NCBI GenBank assembly: GCA_027405735.1
Contig: JAPEHQ010000002.1
Location: forward strand, 2,740,501-2,804,500
Direction of reading: 5' to 3'
DNA from: Mucor racemosus
Lineage: Eukaryota > Mucoromycota > Mucoromycetes > Mucorales > Mucoraceae
Length of the DNA stretch: 64,000 nucleotides
In this document: piece after piece, positions 35,919-46,915 of the stretch
Position numbering within the stretch: position 1 is the stretch's first letter
How the letters are laid out: each line of letters begins with the position of its first letter
Made by a program: the position numbers and the translations under genes
Notes under the pieces: model-generated
Told to the model about the DNA's origin: nothing
What the model saw: the letters and a program-made list of their open reading frames with translations, nothing else
Databases searched by the model: none

Positions 35919-37595
35919 ATGCTGCGTACATTAAATGAGAAATATACACTTGCTTGGCTTCAAATTAGCACAATCACCTTATTTACCTTGATTGGTAGCT
36001 TGATCTATTTGTTAAACTACATTTCAATTCATATAAACTCTTCAAGATCCCGACTTGAAACTGTTTGTGATTCTATTAATACATCGTCCGAGCAGATATA
36101 CAATGCGCCGTCAATTTTATTGCAAGCATCAATTAATTCAGTTTATACAGCTAAGGAAAATATTCATCGGAACCTCTCCACAGCTGTCAATGTGATTGAA
36201 AATATTATAGTGTGGCTGATTAGCATGTACAAATCCACTTATCGCTGCTTATTGGGTTTAGCCATTCGTTCAATTCTCTCTGTGGTTACACAAATTGCTG
36301 GACCCATTCAAAAAGTCGCTGAGGGTGTCACCTCATTTCTGCACCTTGATGAATCAACAGCCATGATGTTGGATTGGACTCAGTCGCTTAATAAAACACA
36401 ATTGCAAATTGATGAATGGTTTAAGAATGACGACGATTTGATAAGATCATGGATTAATAAACCATTTAATACACTACAAGTTCAATTAAACACAACATTT
36501 AATTCTTGGGAGCCGCCCTTGATAAATCAAACCATTAAGGGTAGTGGAATACTGCTTCAACAACAACCATGTCAATCAGATCAACTTTTGTCAGCTATAA
36601 ATCAAGTAGAATATGAACTTACTTATTTTATCTACATCATAATTGGAGTTTTAGCAGCTCTTGTCATTTTATGTACAGTAATCAATTTAATAGTAATTCG
36701 TTTTCGGCATCATCAAGTAGCACAAGCGCGTGCTATGTTTTTGAGACTTTACCGAAATGATAGTATACAGAACAAGCAAGACTTATTGGATAGATATATT
36801 TGGGCCACTTCTACAATAATGCTATCATGGCAGAAACGTAAGCAAAGGTTACACCAGTTGTTTCATTTCATGAGTCATCCTATTGCGGTTTATTGTATTG
36901 TTGTTGGTACAGCCGGTTTGTTTATGACTTATGGATTGGCTTGGTTAATTGAAACGAAAAGTCAACATATATATACAGAATTCACAGCCAAAACACAAGA
37001 ATGGACGATGAATGCAACAACAGAATGGACGAACACAGCCACAAACCAATTTTCAAATATAAATGAATGGTTGAATGAGACAGAATTAGATTTAAACGAT
37101 CATGCTTTTGGAATTATCAAAAGCTCGGCTATTACTATAAATGATACGTTAACCAATGTGATTGATCAAATTCATAGTTTAATTCAAACTGTACTAGGTG
37201 GTACATTGCTAGAGACACCAGCAAAAGAATTGACGCAATGTTTGCTGTTGACTAGAATAGAGAACATTGAACAGGGCTTGACGTGGATTGTAAGTTCGGT
37301 ATTACTTTTTTATCATGTTATATCAACTATTTGTATATTGTAGGCTGGACATACTTCTGTACGCTTAACTAGAATAGAAATACCACAATTCAATTCTATT
37401 TCAATGGGACCAGCAATGCAACGGTCGATTCAACAGCATATCAATTTAAGCGATAATTCATTCATAACGGATCAATTGAATAGTTTAACAAGTTTTTATT
37501 ACATGTTAGTTTATTTATGGTGCATTAGTTTATGTATTGGCATAGGATTTCAAATCAAATATTACTTTTTTGCTGATAGACAGATTATGTTTTGA
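35919..37595 (+). CDS. PRM1: Plasma membrane fusion protein Prm1
   Basis: Two exons (35919-37289, 37344-37595) give 540 aa. Membrane spans: about residues 16-35 (STITLFTLIGSLIYLLNY), 236-262 (FIYIIIGVLAALVILCTVINLIVI), 325-345 (IAVYCIVVGTAGLFMTYGLAWL) and 505-530 (YYMLVYLWCISLCIGIGF). Two extracellular loops carry many Asn-x-Thr/Ser sites. Family signatures include NEWLNETELDLNDHAFGIIKSSAITINDTL and the LGGTLLETPAKELTQCLL segment. Prm1 promotes plasma-membrane merger when mating cells fuse. Convergent with the MYND-SET gene, whose stop is 17 bases from this one. Confidence 0.9.
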
Positions 37596-37612
37596 TTTAC
37601 AATATTAAAAAA

Positions 37613-39319
37613 CTATTTCAGTTTTTGTTCCCTTAAAAAAATCCATTCTAGTTCTAGTGTTTCTCTCCACAATTTACCATGTTTACCAAATGCAATGGCT
37701 ACAGTTTCTTTTGAAGACATAATCCATCTTCTAACGCCTCTTTCATAAACCTTTTCTAATCGCTTGTTGTCTTGAATAAGTTCGGATTGAATAATTGAAT
37801 TCCAACATGCCTTTGCAAGTACCAAGAAATGTTGAGCCAACATAGGATGATAAGGAGGGTAGATCAAGCAATATTGAATCAGTACATACATGCCTAATTT
37901 GACAGCGTTTTGCCAGTTTCCCTCTGCCATTTCATCATAAAACAAACGGCTACAAACAGATAATGTATCAAGGCGATAAGGGATAATAGTGTCTTTTTCG
38001 GTAGGATAAGACAGCATTTTATCAATCGCGGTTTTCATTATTTCATCATAAGTTGATTGTACGGCAGGTTTTGCAAATTCGGGTAATGGATCGTCAAAAT
38101 CTGTCAATGAGGTTTTTAATGTAAGTCCCACTTGTTGTTGATGTAATTCAGGTTGATTCCAAGTTAACAAATAAGGTGCAAAGAATTGAATAAAGTAATG
38201 AGTGTAGTTTGCAATTGTCAAAGGTTTTCTAGGATCAGGGCAACCATCACTTTTTCTATCATATTCTTTACACATTTCTAATAAATCCCAACCCTCTACT
38301 TCTTGTAAAATTCGAGCGCTTTTATCCATTACATTGCTTTTTTGATCCTGAGATAATAACTGTTGAGCGCGATCCCAATCCGACTCCTCATCACCCAGCA
38401 ATGTATCAATCAAACTTAAATAAGGTCGAGCATCACCTTTACAGCATCGTTCACATGTACAATTGAAAAAATATTTTTCCTGTAAAGACTTTTGACGATA
38501 ATTTCTTGAATGAGCAGCATCGACATAAGATATAGTGATTTCTGTATCTGGCTCAATATCTTCAATAGCATGAATAGAAGCAAGAGCACCTTCAAACATG
38601 ACTACTGCATTTGGTCTACAAGAGTGATTAAATAAGGCGGCGATTGGGAAAGTTCCCTCACCAATAGCAAACATGTCCGCATCATTAATTGCAAAGTTAT
38701 TTGATTTGAATACATTGAGATAATGTACAAGTTCGTCCAATTTTAAGCCTGTTTGTTGAATAAAAGGTTTTTTGAGGGCTTCTGAAGCTAGTAATGTATA
38801 TTTTTCTTTGACATGACGTTGCTGTAAGTTATCATGGCCAACCAAGCTAAAAAATGCTTGCATGGTAATTTCAACAGACTCTTCGGAACTATCTCCTCCT
38901 ACCACAGCATTTGATTGTTGTTGCTGATTTTTTGCTTGTCTCTTTTTATACCTTGCGATGTTAAGTGCAACTCTCTCCAACATTTCTAAATCCATATCAT
39001 CTTCAGCGTCGCGACTTGTTATATTTGCCTTGCAAACGTATTGATGATAACTTAACCAAGCATTTTTAAAGCAGGCCATATCACAAAAGTAAGCATTTTT
39101 ACATTGAGAGCATCTTTGAAGTGGGGGGGATGTTTGCTTTCTAAAACAATAATTACACGATTCGTTTAAAGTTTGAGGCAAAGCAACTGTACCCAGGGGT
39201 TGCGAAGTAATGATCTCGGTGCCTTTTGGTAACGTTGCATTCGATTTGACGAAACGACCTCTTATGCTATCCTCTGAATCTTGCAATACTAGTTTATGAT
39301 GTTGTAAATAGTTTTCCAT
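37613..39319 (-). CDS. SMYD-like MYND-SET lysine methyltransferase
   Basis: A single-exon ORF of 568 aa. A split SET domain begins near residue 18. A MYND zinc finger is inserted at Cys55-Cys96 with Cys55, 58, 70, 73, 79, 83, His92 and Cys96 as ligands. The core SET motif is GEGTFPIAALFNHSCRPNA (residues 220-238), followed by the catalytic-site tyrosine in EITISYVD. The post-SET zinc cluster is CTCERC (287-292). The C-terminal third is helical, TPR-like as in SMYD2/3. This order is that of the SMYD family, which methylates histone or non-histone lysines using S-adenosylmethionine. The substrate cannot be read from sequence. Yeast Set5 and Set6 are looser relatives. Confidence 0.93.
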   Translation of the reverse strand: MENYLQHHKLVLQDSEDSIRGRFVKSNATLPKGTEIITSQPLGTVALPQTLNESCNYCFRKQTSPPLQRCSQCKNAYFCDMACFKNAWLSYHQYVCKANITSRDAEDDMDLEMLERVALNIARYKKRQAKNQQQQSNAVVGGDSSEESVEITMQAFFSLVGHDNLQQRHVKEKYTLLASEALKKPFIQQTGLKLDELVHYLNVFKSNNFAINDADMFAIGEGTFPIAALFNHSCRPNAVVMFEGALASIHAIEDIEPDTEITISYVDAAHSRNYRQKSLQEKYFFNCTCERCCKGDARPYLSLIDTLLGDEESDWDRAQQLLSQDQKSNVMDKSARILQEVEGWDLLEMCKEYDRKSDGCPDPRKPLTIANYTHYFIQFFAPYLLTWNQPELHQQQVGLTLKTSLTDFDDPLPEFAKPAVQSTYDEIMKTAIDKMLSYPTEKDTIIPYRLDTLSVCSRLFYDEMAEGNWQNAVKLGMYVLIQYCLIYPPYHPMLAQHFLVLAKACWNSIIQSELIQDNKRLEKVYERGVRRWIMSSKETVAIAFGKHGKLWRETLELEWIFLREQKLK

Positions 39320-39579
39320 TTAGTATAAGGTAATTGGGAAAAAAAAAAAAAAAAAGAGGCAAAAAGTGTGAGTATTTTAGATGTTGGATTTATATTGAAA
39401 CTCATTGACTTTTAAGTAAGAAAAAAAAAAGCATTGGTGTAACTGATCAAAAAAGAAGGAACCAGGTATTCTCTCCTCTTTTTATACAGTGAATAGCGTA
39501 TTTTTACATTTTCTTCTTCTTTTCTCTTTTTTTGTAATTTTTTCTGTTTTCTTTCATATACATATTTATTTTACCATAG

Positions 39580-41178
39580 ATGCTTTATCAATTAATATAC
39601 TCTTGTACATGCTTTTTATTATTAATAAATACAACCATTGCATTTAATTTGTCAAAAAGACAAGGTAAAACTAGAACTAATAGGAACAAAAGCTTATTTT
39701 TTAACGTTTATATATTTTTAGCTGTGGCTTCTAGATCATGTGGAAATGAGAACAATACAATATCTATCTGTTCGCCAACATTTGATTCGATATGGATGAA
39801 CGATACAGATCAAGAGATTACATGGAAGTGGAAGTAAATGATAACACTTTTGTAAAATGTCATACAAAAATACTCATTTTCTTTGTTTATTTATAAAATT
39901 TCATTATATCTAGTAATCCAACTTTAAATAATTACGTACGTACGTTAATTTACAGCGCATTAAAGCATAGAATCTTACAGTAGATTTATCATTTTAGGAC
40001 ACACTTGATTTATATCTACTTTATCAGCCTACTGAAGGTACTTATGAAGTCATTAAAAGTTGGCCCGGTCAAGAAAGAACCAAAGGTGTCCTTGTACAAC
40101 ATATCGACAATTCTTGGTACCCAACTCAAATCAATGATAATTCCCCAAATATTTCTTGGGTCATGTATTTCTATATTGTTGGTGCTGATTATGACATTCA
40201 AACTGATCTTGCATTAATACCCACTCAGCATAACTTTTTTCCGGTACCTCAAATCTTTACTTTAATACGTAAGTTACTCTTTAATTTTTATTTTTGTAAT
40301 GTATATTTATATTTATATATATATTTTAATCATCATTATACAATCTCCTACTTAAAGAAATTTCTCGTAACACAACTGCAACAACACCATCAACAACCAC
40401 GATAAGTTTCAGTCCAACGTCTACAGATTCACCGACTCTTGCTGCAGCAAGTTCTGATAATAACAATAAAAAATTACCAGGTTGGGCTATCGCTGTCATT
40501 GTCATTGCATCATTACTATTTATTGCTGCTATTGCTGCATTAATTTGGGCTTTTAGACGATACAAACAACGAAACAACACAAATCGAAGAAGTATGATGG
40601 CCCTTAGTCCTAATAACGCTGGCGGGGACGATGAAAAAGTCCTTATTTTAACACCTACTAAAAATGAATCTAATGTAGCTATGTCTTCTTCTACCAACAT
40701 TGCTGCTATTGGTACCAGCGATGGTAATGCCGCAGATACCACTGCTATTGCTGCCGCTGCTTCCAATAGTAAATCTCGATCAGGTGATATTTCATCAATT
40801 CATTCTTCAACGCAACAATTATGGTCACCAAGATCACTATCCCCGCGTCAAGATGAATTATCATTTACATCAGAAAAACCACAATTGGGCTTAAATAGCG
40901 ATGCCCATCAATCAAGCAGTATTTTATCATCCACCGATGCCCTCATGATTGCAGATACCTTCAGGCAGTTCATGAGAAAACCTGAATGGAATGAGGAATT
41001 AGAATTACAAAGGCAACAGCAAACTAATGAAAAAGAAGGAGGGGGAGGTGTTGGAGGAGGAGCAGCAGCAGCAACAAGATCTGAAGAGGAACGTAAAAGA
41101 TTAGGGGACGAATTACTCGAACGTCAATTAAAAAAGGAAGGAACACAGGTGCAATCCATCGATAAATTCAATAACTAA
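39580..41178 (+). CDS. Type I single-span membrane protein with beta-rich ectodomain
   Basis: Five exons (39580-39664, 39722-39833, 39914-39935, 39998-40268, 40358-41178) give 436 aa. It has a signal peptide (residues 1-22, ending TIAF), then a roughly 135-residue ectodomain with two cysteines (SRSCGN, ISICSPTF) and Trp-rich strands (ITWKWNNPTL, VIKSWPGQ, NSWYPTQI). A Ser/Thr-rich stalk leads to one membrane span at about 206-228 (AIAVIVIASLLFIAAIAALIW). The cytoplasmic tail of about 200 residues is Ser/Ala-rich and ends with a charged helix. The overall layout resembles fungal cell-surface sensors. I do not recognise the ectodomain with certainty. The 22-nt exon 3 is the least secure join, though it keeps the frame and reads NPTLNNY. 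Confidence 0.75.
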
Positions 41179-42428
41179 TATTAGAAAAAATAAAAAATTC
41201 AAGTCCAGTCCTATTTGTTGTTGTTTTTATAGAAGCAATCACCCAACAAGATATTTTGTTTAATCAAGTTTTGACGAAAAGATCTAGCTTGATAAAGTAA
41301 CTAGGGATGCGCTATTACATGATGAAAAGAATGGGGAGAACATCATTAAACTATTTTATGAAGAATTTGAGCTACTCTTTTTTGTAGAAAAAAAATTCAT
41401 TTTCAATTTTCTTTTCTGTTTGACAAGAATGTATTGCAATAAACTTAACCCAATCAACGTATTAGTGCGTTTCTTTTTTGTACTTTGATTTTTTAAGGCC
41501 GTCTGCGCTGGAGTCCTTCGCTAGGACAGCCATTTACAGACAAATGAATGCTTTTTTTTTTTTTTTGTATTAAAAGACAAATGAATGCTTGATATGTTAT
41601 AGAAAGGTAATATTGAACCTGCAAATTACAACATTGATTTCTTTTTCAGTAAAAGTCAAGGAAACGATACTAGCTACCAACAATCGCTAGTTTTGAAATG
41701 TTCAAATGAACAATAAAAAGGCATCAAATCATAAAATGGCATTTTTTAATCATCAATAATAACACTTCTATACACAGAAGATTTTAAATTTTTGGTACAC
41801 GAGCAGTTTTCAGGAAGCTGGAGGTAAATTTAAACATAAGATAAAACGAATTATATTCTGAAAAGAAAAATGTTTATATAACAAATATAGCGTTGATTTT
41901 GACTGAATTGTTCCTATCATCTATCATCAATTGCCAAATTTCAATGCAAAATATTCGACGTTCATAAATTAAGTTAACTCTCAATATACTAAAAATGATG
42001 TTTTCAAAAACCAAGAAAAAGTTAAGGGGCACGTAGGTTTATCAGGACCAGAACGATTTTTTCAATTCTAACTTTCAGTCTGTTGTAGATAAATGTTGTC
42101 TTTTATTAAAGTAGGTTTCGTTATAGAAATAGATGTGACTCCAGTAAATCACCTTTAGATCATGAACTATCTGGATCTTTAGCTTCACAAGATATTTTAT
42201 AAGTAATGTCTAATCTAAGAATTCTAGCACCACAGAAGAAAACAAAGCTCCTCATCTATGTCACATCTCCTATGATATCTTTACAAAATATTAAAATCAC
42301 TGCTCATAAGCTCTAAGACTGTGGGATCAACTGGCTTAGTATCCAAGAAACACAGGGAAATCATGCATGACAATACAAATAGATTTTTTAAAATCGATAT
42401 GAAAATTATGTTAACAAGGTAGAATTTT
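41179..42428. other. Spacer between membrane-protein gene and LINE relic
   Basis: No gene seen. It holds the tail-only LINE insertion at 41538-41590 and AT-rich sequence with small ORFs that I do not support. Confidence 0.45.
41538..41590 (-). mobile_element. Tail-only LINE insertion with target-site duplication
   Basis: The 16-base direct repeat AGACAAATGAATGCTT occurs at 41538-41553 and 41575-41590. Between the copies lies only a T run and GTATTAAA. The same T-run plus GTATTAAA is the 3' terminus of the LINE whose tail is at 43493-43528. On the minus strand this is therefore a poly(A)-tailed LINE insertion reduced to about its last eight template bases, flanked by its target-site duplication. 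The T run borders the first repeat, so the exact duplication length is 14-16. Confidence 0.75.
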
Positions 42429-43420
42429 TTACGCCTCCTTGTTCAAGAAAGAAGAAAGGATTATAGTATTATCATGTAGAAATGCAGAGAAGACCTGTGG
42501 TTGAATCCAAGATTCATCATGTATAATACACTGCCAATGGAATTTCCACAAAGTGAAAAAGGCAGAGCCGAGAATTTCCAAAATGGAATCATCCAGAGGA
42601 ATACCATCAGTTTGGCATAAGCCAGTGAGACCACACCAAATTGAATCTTCCGTTAGAAGCTCATCTTCTAATCGCAAATGTATCATCACATCAAATCAAA
42701 AATTACATTTGAAAGAGCAACCCACCACGATGTGGTAAAGGTCTTCAGAAGTGATATTACAAAGACCGTATAAAGGGGTAGGATATTTCAACGGACTGAT
42801 TTTGTGTAGACGAGCCCGAAAGCCAATTCTGTCCTGGATCAATCTCCATCAGGGAGTGAATGCCTTTGAGGGTAATGACAAAGACAACACGAATAAATCT
42901 GAAGTCTCTTGAAGACCAAGTACATCTACTATATGATATTCGAAATAGCAACCAATCACAAAATAAAATAGATCTTCAGATTCACATTATGGCATTGTAT
43001 AATTTACCGGATTTATCTTATGCAGGAGGGAAGGATAAGGATAAGGATATCCAAATTATCTTTGTCAAGGAGTAAGAACCCTTAATGGTATAGACAGTGA
43101 TTAAAAGAATTATCAAAGGAGAGGTTATAGTAGTAAATAAGCAGAAGAAACAGGAGGGGGGGGAGGCTTTTAGTATATAAGCTATATCATTATGCAAATA
43201 GCGACGCAGAGCACCCAAGGAAATACTCATTATAAACTTTGGGACCGTTCTAGATTTAGCGTACATGGTTCAATGAATGGAAAAGAACCGACAGAGACAG
43301 AAGAGCCATCGTCAGAACCTAAACTTTAGGACCATCAAAGCCAGTAGTTAACAGAAGAAAGAAGGAAGATTGTCCCAGTGGAGGCAATAAACTATTAATT
43401 AATCTACTTCAAAACCTCTT
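42429..43420 (-). mobile_element. Degenerate LINE relic (C-terminal reverse-transcriptase ORF)
   Basis: Broken reading frames match the C-terminal part of the better copy at 43558-45330. Examples are NITSEDLYHIVVGCSFKCNF (against GFVTEDLFHFVVGCSFKSEY), GSAFFTLWKFHWQCIIHDESWI (against GAAFTTLWKYHWRCVIDTEPWI) and SLGALRRYLHND (against SLGALRRFWHPS). Stops and frameshifts interrupt it. Its divergence from the neighbour indicates an older insertion of the same family. Its left edge is near the final codons at 42429, and the right edge is blurred. Confidence 0.85.
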
Positions 43421-43492
43421 AACATGGAATTTTTTTTTTGTATGTATATTTGTCTTTTATTAAAAAAGGAAGGGTCACGTGCATCATCAGAA

Positions 43493-45399
43493 TTTTTTTT
43501 TTTTTTTTTTTTTTTTTTTTGTATTAAAGTGTATCTTTATTAGCTTCTAAATGAGGATTAATTATATGTATCAAACAGGGTCAAGTTGCTAGCAACTTGA
43601 GCACCTGCTGAAGGAAAAAGAGAGAAAAAAAGTAAACCATGATCCTGACGGACCATGTTGAAAACAAAGGATGATATCCAAGGCTCCGTGTCTATGACAC
43701 ATCGCCAGTGATATTTCCAAAGCGTTGTGAACGCAGCACCCAGAACCACTAACACATCTTCTTCTAATTCAACCATTTCTAGGGAGCACAAACTTGTGAG
43801 AGCTATCCAGATGGACAAGTCCGAGGGAAAGAGATTCTGCAGTGACAATAAATTAATCACTGAGGTCCAATACTCAGACTTAAAGGAGCAACCGACAACG
43901 AAATGGAAAAGATCTTCCGTGACAAAACCACAAAGAGCACACACCGGAGAAGGAACTTTCTCAGGCACAATCCTGTGACACCAAGATCGATGGCCAATGC
44001 GGTCGTGTAACAAACGCCACCAGGGAGTGAAAGCCTTTGCAGGCAGAGGAAGAGACCAAAACAAGCGCCACGAAGGAGGTTGAATACGCAGATGCGTAGG
44101 TAGTAGTAGTGGAGGGCCCATACGTGAGGTAATGACATCTTTTGAGGGATGCCAAAATCTACGAAGAGCACCTAGAGAGACACTAGCAACAGAGACAGAA
44201 GAACGAGAAGAGTTGGAGATAGTCCAATGCGAACAATCTGGGAGCCATGAAGTGGCCACCGCAGATCGAGGCGTAGTGAAGAACTTCTCATGTGAGAGCA
44301 CAATTTTCGACTCAAGCAATGCAGGGAAGGTCAGAGAGACAGGGCCGTACTTATCACCGATGGCATAATGCACACGACGGAGAAGCGATGACCAGTCATA
44401 ACGATCAGAAACATCATCGACAATACCCAGATCAGCTTGCCAGTAACAAATATCTGAAATTAGATATTTTGGAGCAAGAGATTTTGGATTGACAGTAGAC
44501 GAAATAGAAGAAACAGGGCTTAATACACAACATAAAGGAAAATCCAGATACCATCTTGAGGACCAACCAGGGGCTGGAACCAACTTTGGTAGTTTAAGCA
44601 GAAGCGTACCCAAATGGGCGAGGACAGGAACAGAAGCTAAACGAGGTTTGTATGTAGAAGGAAAGGACAACCAGGGAAGTATGGATTTATGTCCAATATA
44701 CACTTGGAAGGCATAGGCCAACCAAGGCGAAACAAAATCCGATAAGGAGGACGGACGTAATAAGCGTTGGAGATATATTAGATGCAGAGCTAAGCTCTGA
44801 CCTGATATATCCACCAAGCCAGCACCACCAAACTTGCGAGGAAGACACAAAGTAGACCAAGCAACACCAGGACGAAAAGACACCACATATTCTCGAACTA
44901 CTTTTTTGAGATCCCTCACCCAGGAATCAGTAGTTCTACCACCAGGAACAACACGAAGCAAATGATACACCTTGGACAACAGTAATGAATTAGCCACAAG
45001 TCCAGCTCCCCTTATGGAGAGATTTCTTTGCTTCAAAATATTACTGTGTCTTTGGACCTTCACCAGAACACCATCCAAATAATTTTTAAGTTGACTATCA
45101 GTGTGATATAAAGGATAACCTAAATATCTCACAGAACCACTGGACTCAGCATCATGCCACTGGAAACCAGCATCACTAGCCAAAGAAACCCATGTGGGGT
45201 GGGACACACCAGACAACGACACCAAAACAGTTTTGTTCATGTTGACTTTTGCGTTAGACGCTCGACCATATAAATCAAGCCACGACAAAAGAACAGACCA
45301 CTCAGCAGGAGAAGAAAGAAAAACTTCCAAATCATCGGCATAACTTAGAATCTTGACAGGAGTTGGCGAACCAGAACTACTGACAAAATCTATGGGTCA
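43493..45399 (-). mobile_element. 5'-truncated non-LTR retrotransposon (LINE)
   Basis: The poly(A) tail appears as a T28 run on the plus strand (43493-43520). Upstream on the minus strand an open frame from 45396 to 43558 codes the C-terminal part of a LINE ORF2. It includes the reverse-transcriptase active site YADD (45331-45342), the thumb and connection regions (SIRGAGLVANSLLLSKVYHLLR, FGGAGLVDI) and a zf-RVT module (LPAKAFTPWWRLLHDRIGHRSWC ... CALCGFVTEDLFHFVVGC). Its endonuclease and reverse-transcriptase fingers are missing. A TGA at 45397-45399 and a change of similarity mark the 5' break. It cannot move by itself. Confidence 0.92.
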
Positions 45400-46664
45400 T
45401 TGCATTGTAGCCGCATCAAAATCCCTAACAATCACCGGAGAAGGCTTCCATTTGGGGGGTACGGTTACAGCAGACAAAGAAACACCAGACAAACAAGAAG
45501 AGAAGCAAGAACTTCTCATGTGAGATTTTTTTTTTTTTTTGCATTAAACATCATTCAAAATATTATTACTAAATATTTTACCTATGCGAGAAGTATAAAG
45601 CAAACCTTTACCAAATATTATACGTTACACCACCACCAAATATTATGCGTTACATTACTATCTTTTAAATAAATTCAAAAAAATAATACATTACATTATT
45701 ATTTGCCAAATGTATTTAAAAAATTATGTGTAGCAAAATTTTTTAAAAATTTATTTTAGATTACCAAATTTCTTTAATTTATTAAAAAATTGTTATTAAA
45801 AATAAAATTTTATTACAATAAAATTTTATTTTTTATATTTTGTTATTATTTAATTAAAAATTATTTGATTTATTATAAAAAAAATTTTTTTAACATTATT
45901 TAATTAAAAATTATTAAAATAAAAAAATTTTTTTATAATAATATTATATTACATGTAAATAAAATTATTTTTTTATATTTTTTTAAAATATTGTAAAGTT
46001 TTAAACTTATGTATGTTTACATTTCATAATTTTTTTTTAATTTATTAAAATATTAAAATTTAATTACAAAAAATACAAAAGCAAATATATTCTGACAAAT
46101 GAATTATTTTAAAAATAAATAATGTTTAATCTTTCTATTTTAACAATATTATTTAATATTTAAATAATAATTAATCAATACTTAAAAATTTAAATATAAA
46201 TTTTGCATATATTTTTAAAATTATTCTAAATTTTTTTGTTTAACAATAAATTGTAAAATTACACATAAATTGGAATAGGTTTTGTGTAAGGCATGTATTC
46301 TTGTGGTATAGGTATCACTGTTGTTCTAATCTCGCGGAGTTTACATTCTTACTGTGGTATAGGTCTGGTAAATATTCTAACAAAATTTTGAATGACACCT
46401 TTGGAGCGGCGTATAAAAAAGTCCCTAACGCTTTTCTCGAATAGGCCTCAGAAGAGGGTTTGTGATGATTATTTTAGATAGTTTTAAGACAGACAATGCT
46501 TTTTTTATTTCTTCTTGGGCGGTAGCTGCTGGAGTTAATACTCCTGCAATAGCTCCTCTTTCATAATATTTTACTTTAACATATAATTACTTTTTATTTT
46601 AATAAAAAAACAGCTTTACATACAAAAAAAAAAAAAAAAAAGATAACAGTTGACTTTGCAATGA
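45400..46664. other. LINE-flanking segment and extreme AT island
   Basis: 45400-45525 continues in the LINE frame upstream of the TGA (reading TVPPKWKPSPVIVRDFDAA) but does not look like the reverse transcriptase that should precede YADD. A T15 run with GCATTAAA (45526-45548) looks like another LINE 3' end. About 45670-46260 is almost pure A/T. From 46300 to 46600 the composition returns to normal and the minus strand reads YERGAIAGVLTPAATAQEEI for some 50 codons without a start. An A run at 46624-46641 may be another tail in the opposite direction. Confidence 0.5.
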
Positions 46665-46793
46665 TTTTTTTTTTTTTTTGTATTAACGTATATCTTATTA
46701 ATTTCTATGGGTGGAATTATGTATCAAGACAGGGTCAAAATTTCAACTTGAGCACCTGCGGAAGGAAAAAAGGAAGAAAAAGTAAAACATGGT
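46665..46793 (-). mobile_element. Short 3'-end fragment of the same LINE family
   Basis: After a T15 run and GTATTAA the sequence follows the 3' end of the 43.5-kb copy for about 110 bp, sharing ATGTATCAA..CAGGGTCAA, CAACTTGAGCACCTGC and GAAGGAAAAA, then stops near 46793. It is a severely 5'-truncated insertion in the minus orientation. No clear target-site duplication was found. Confidence 0.85.
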
Positions 46794-46915
46794 TTATGAG
46801 GCATATGTAATCTTTTGTGTTTCATGAGAATTATTTGTGTCAAAATACGCAAACATATAAACCATATCTATTGTTTATTAGAAAAAGTTTTATTAAGTTA
46901 TTAAGAGTTACAATT

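Noticed and set aside
43727..44716. Several plus-strand ORFs over the LINE
   Set aside because: Antisense shadows of the long minus-strand reverse-transcriptase ORF, with no family resemblance.
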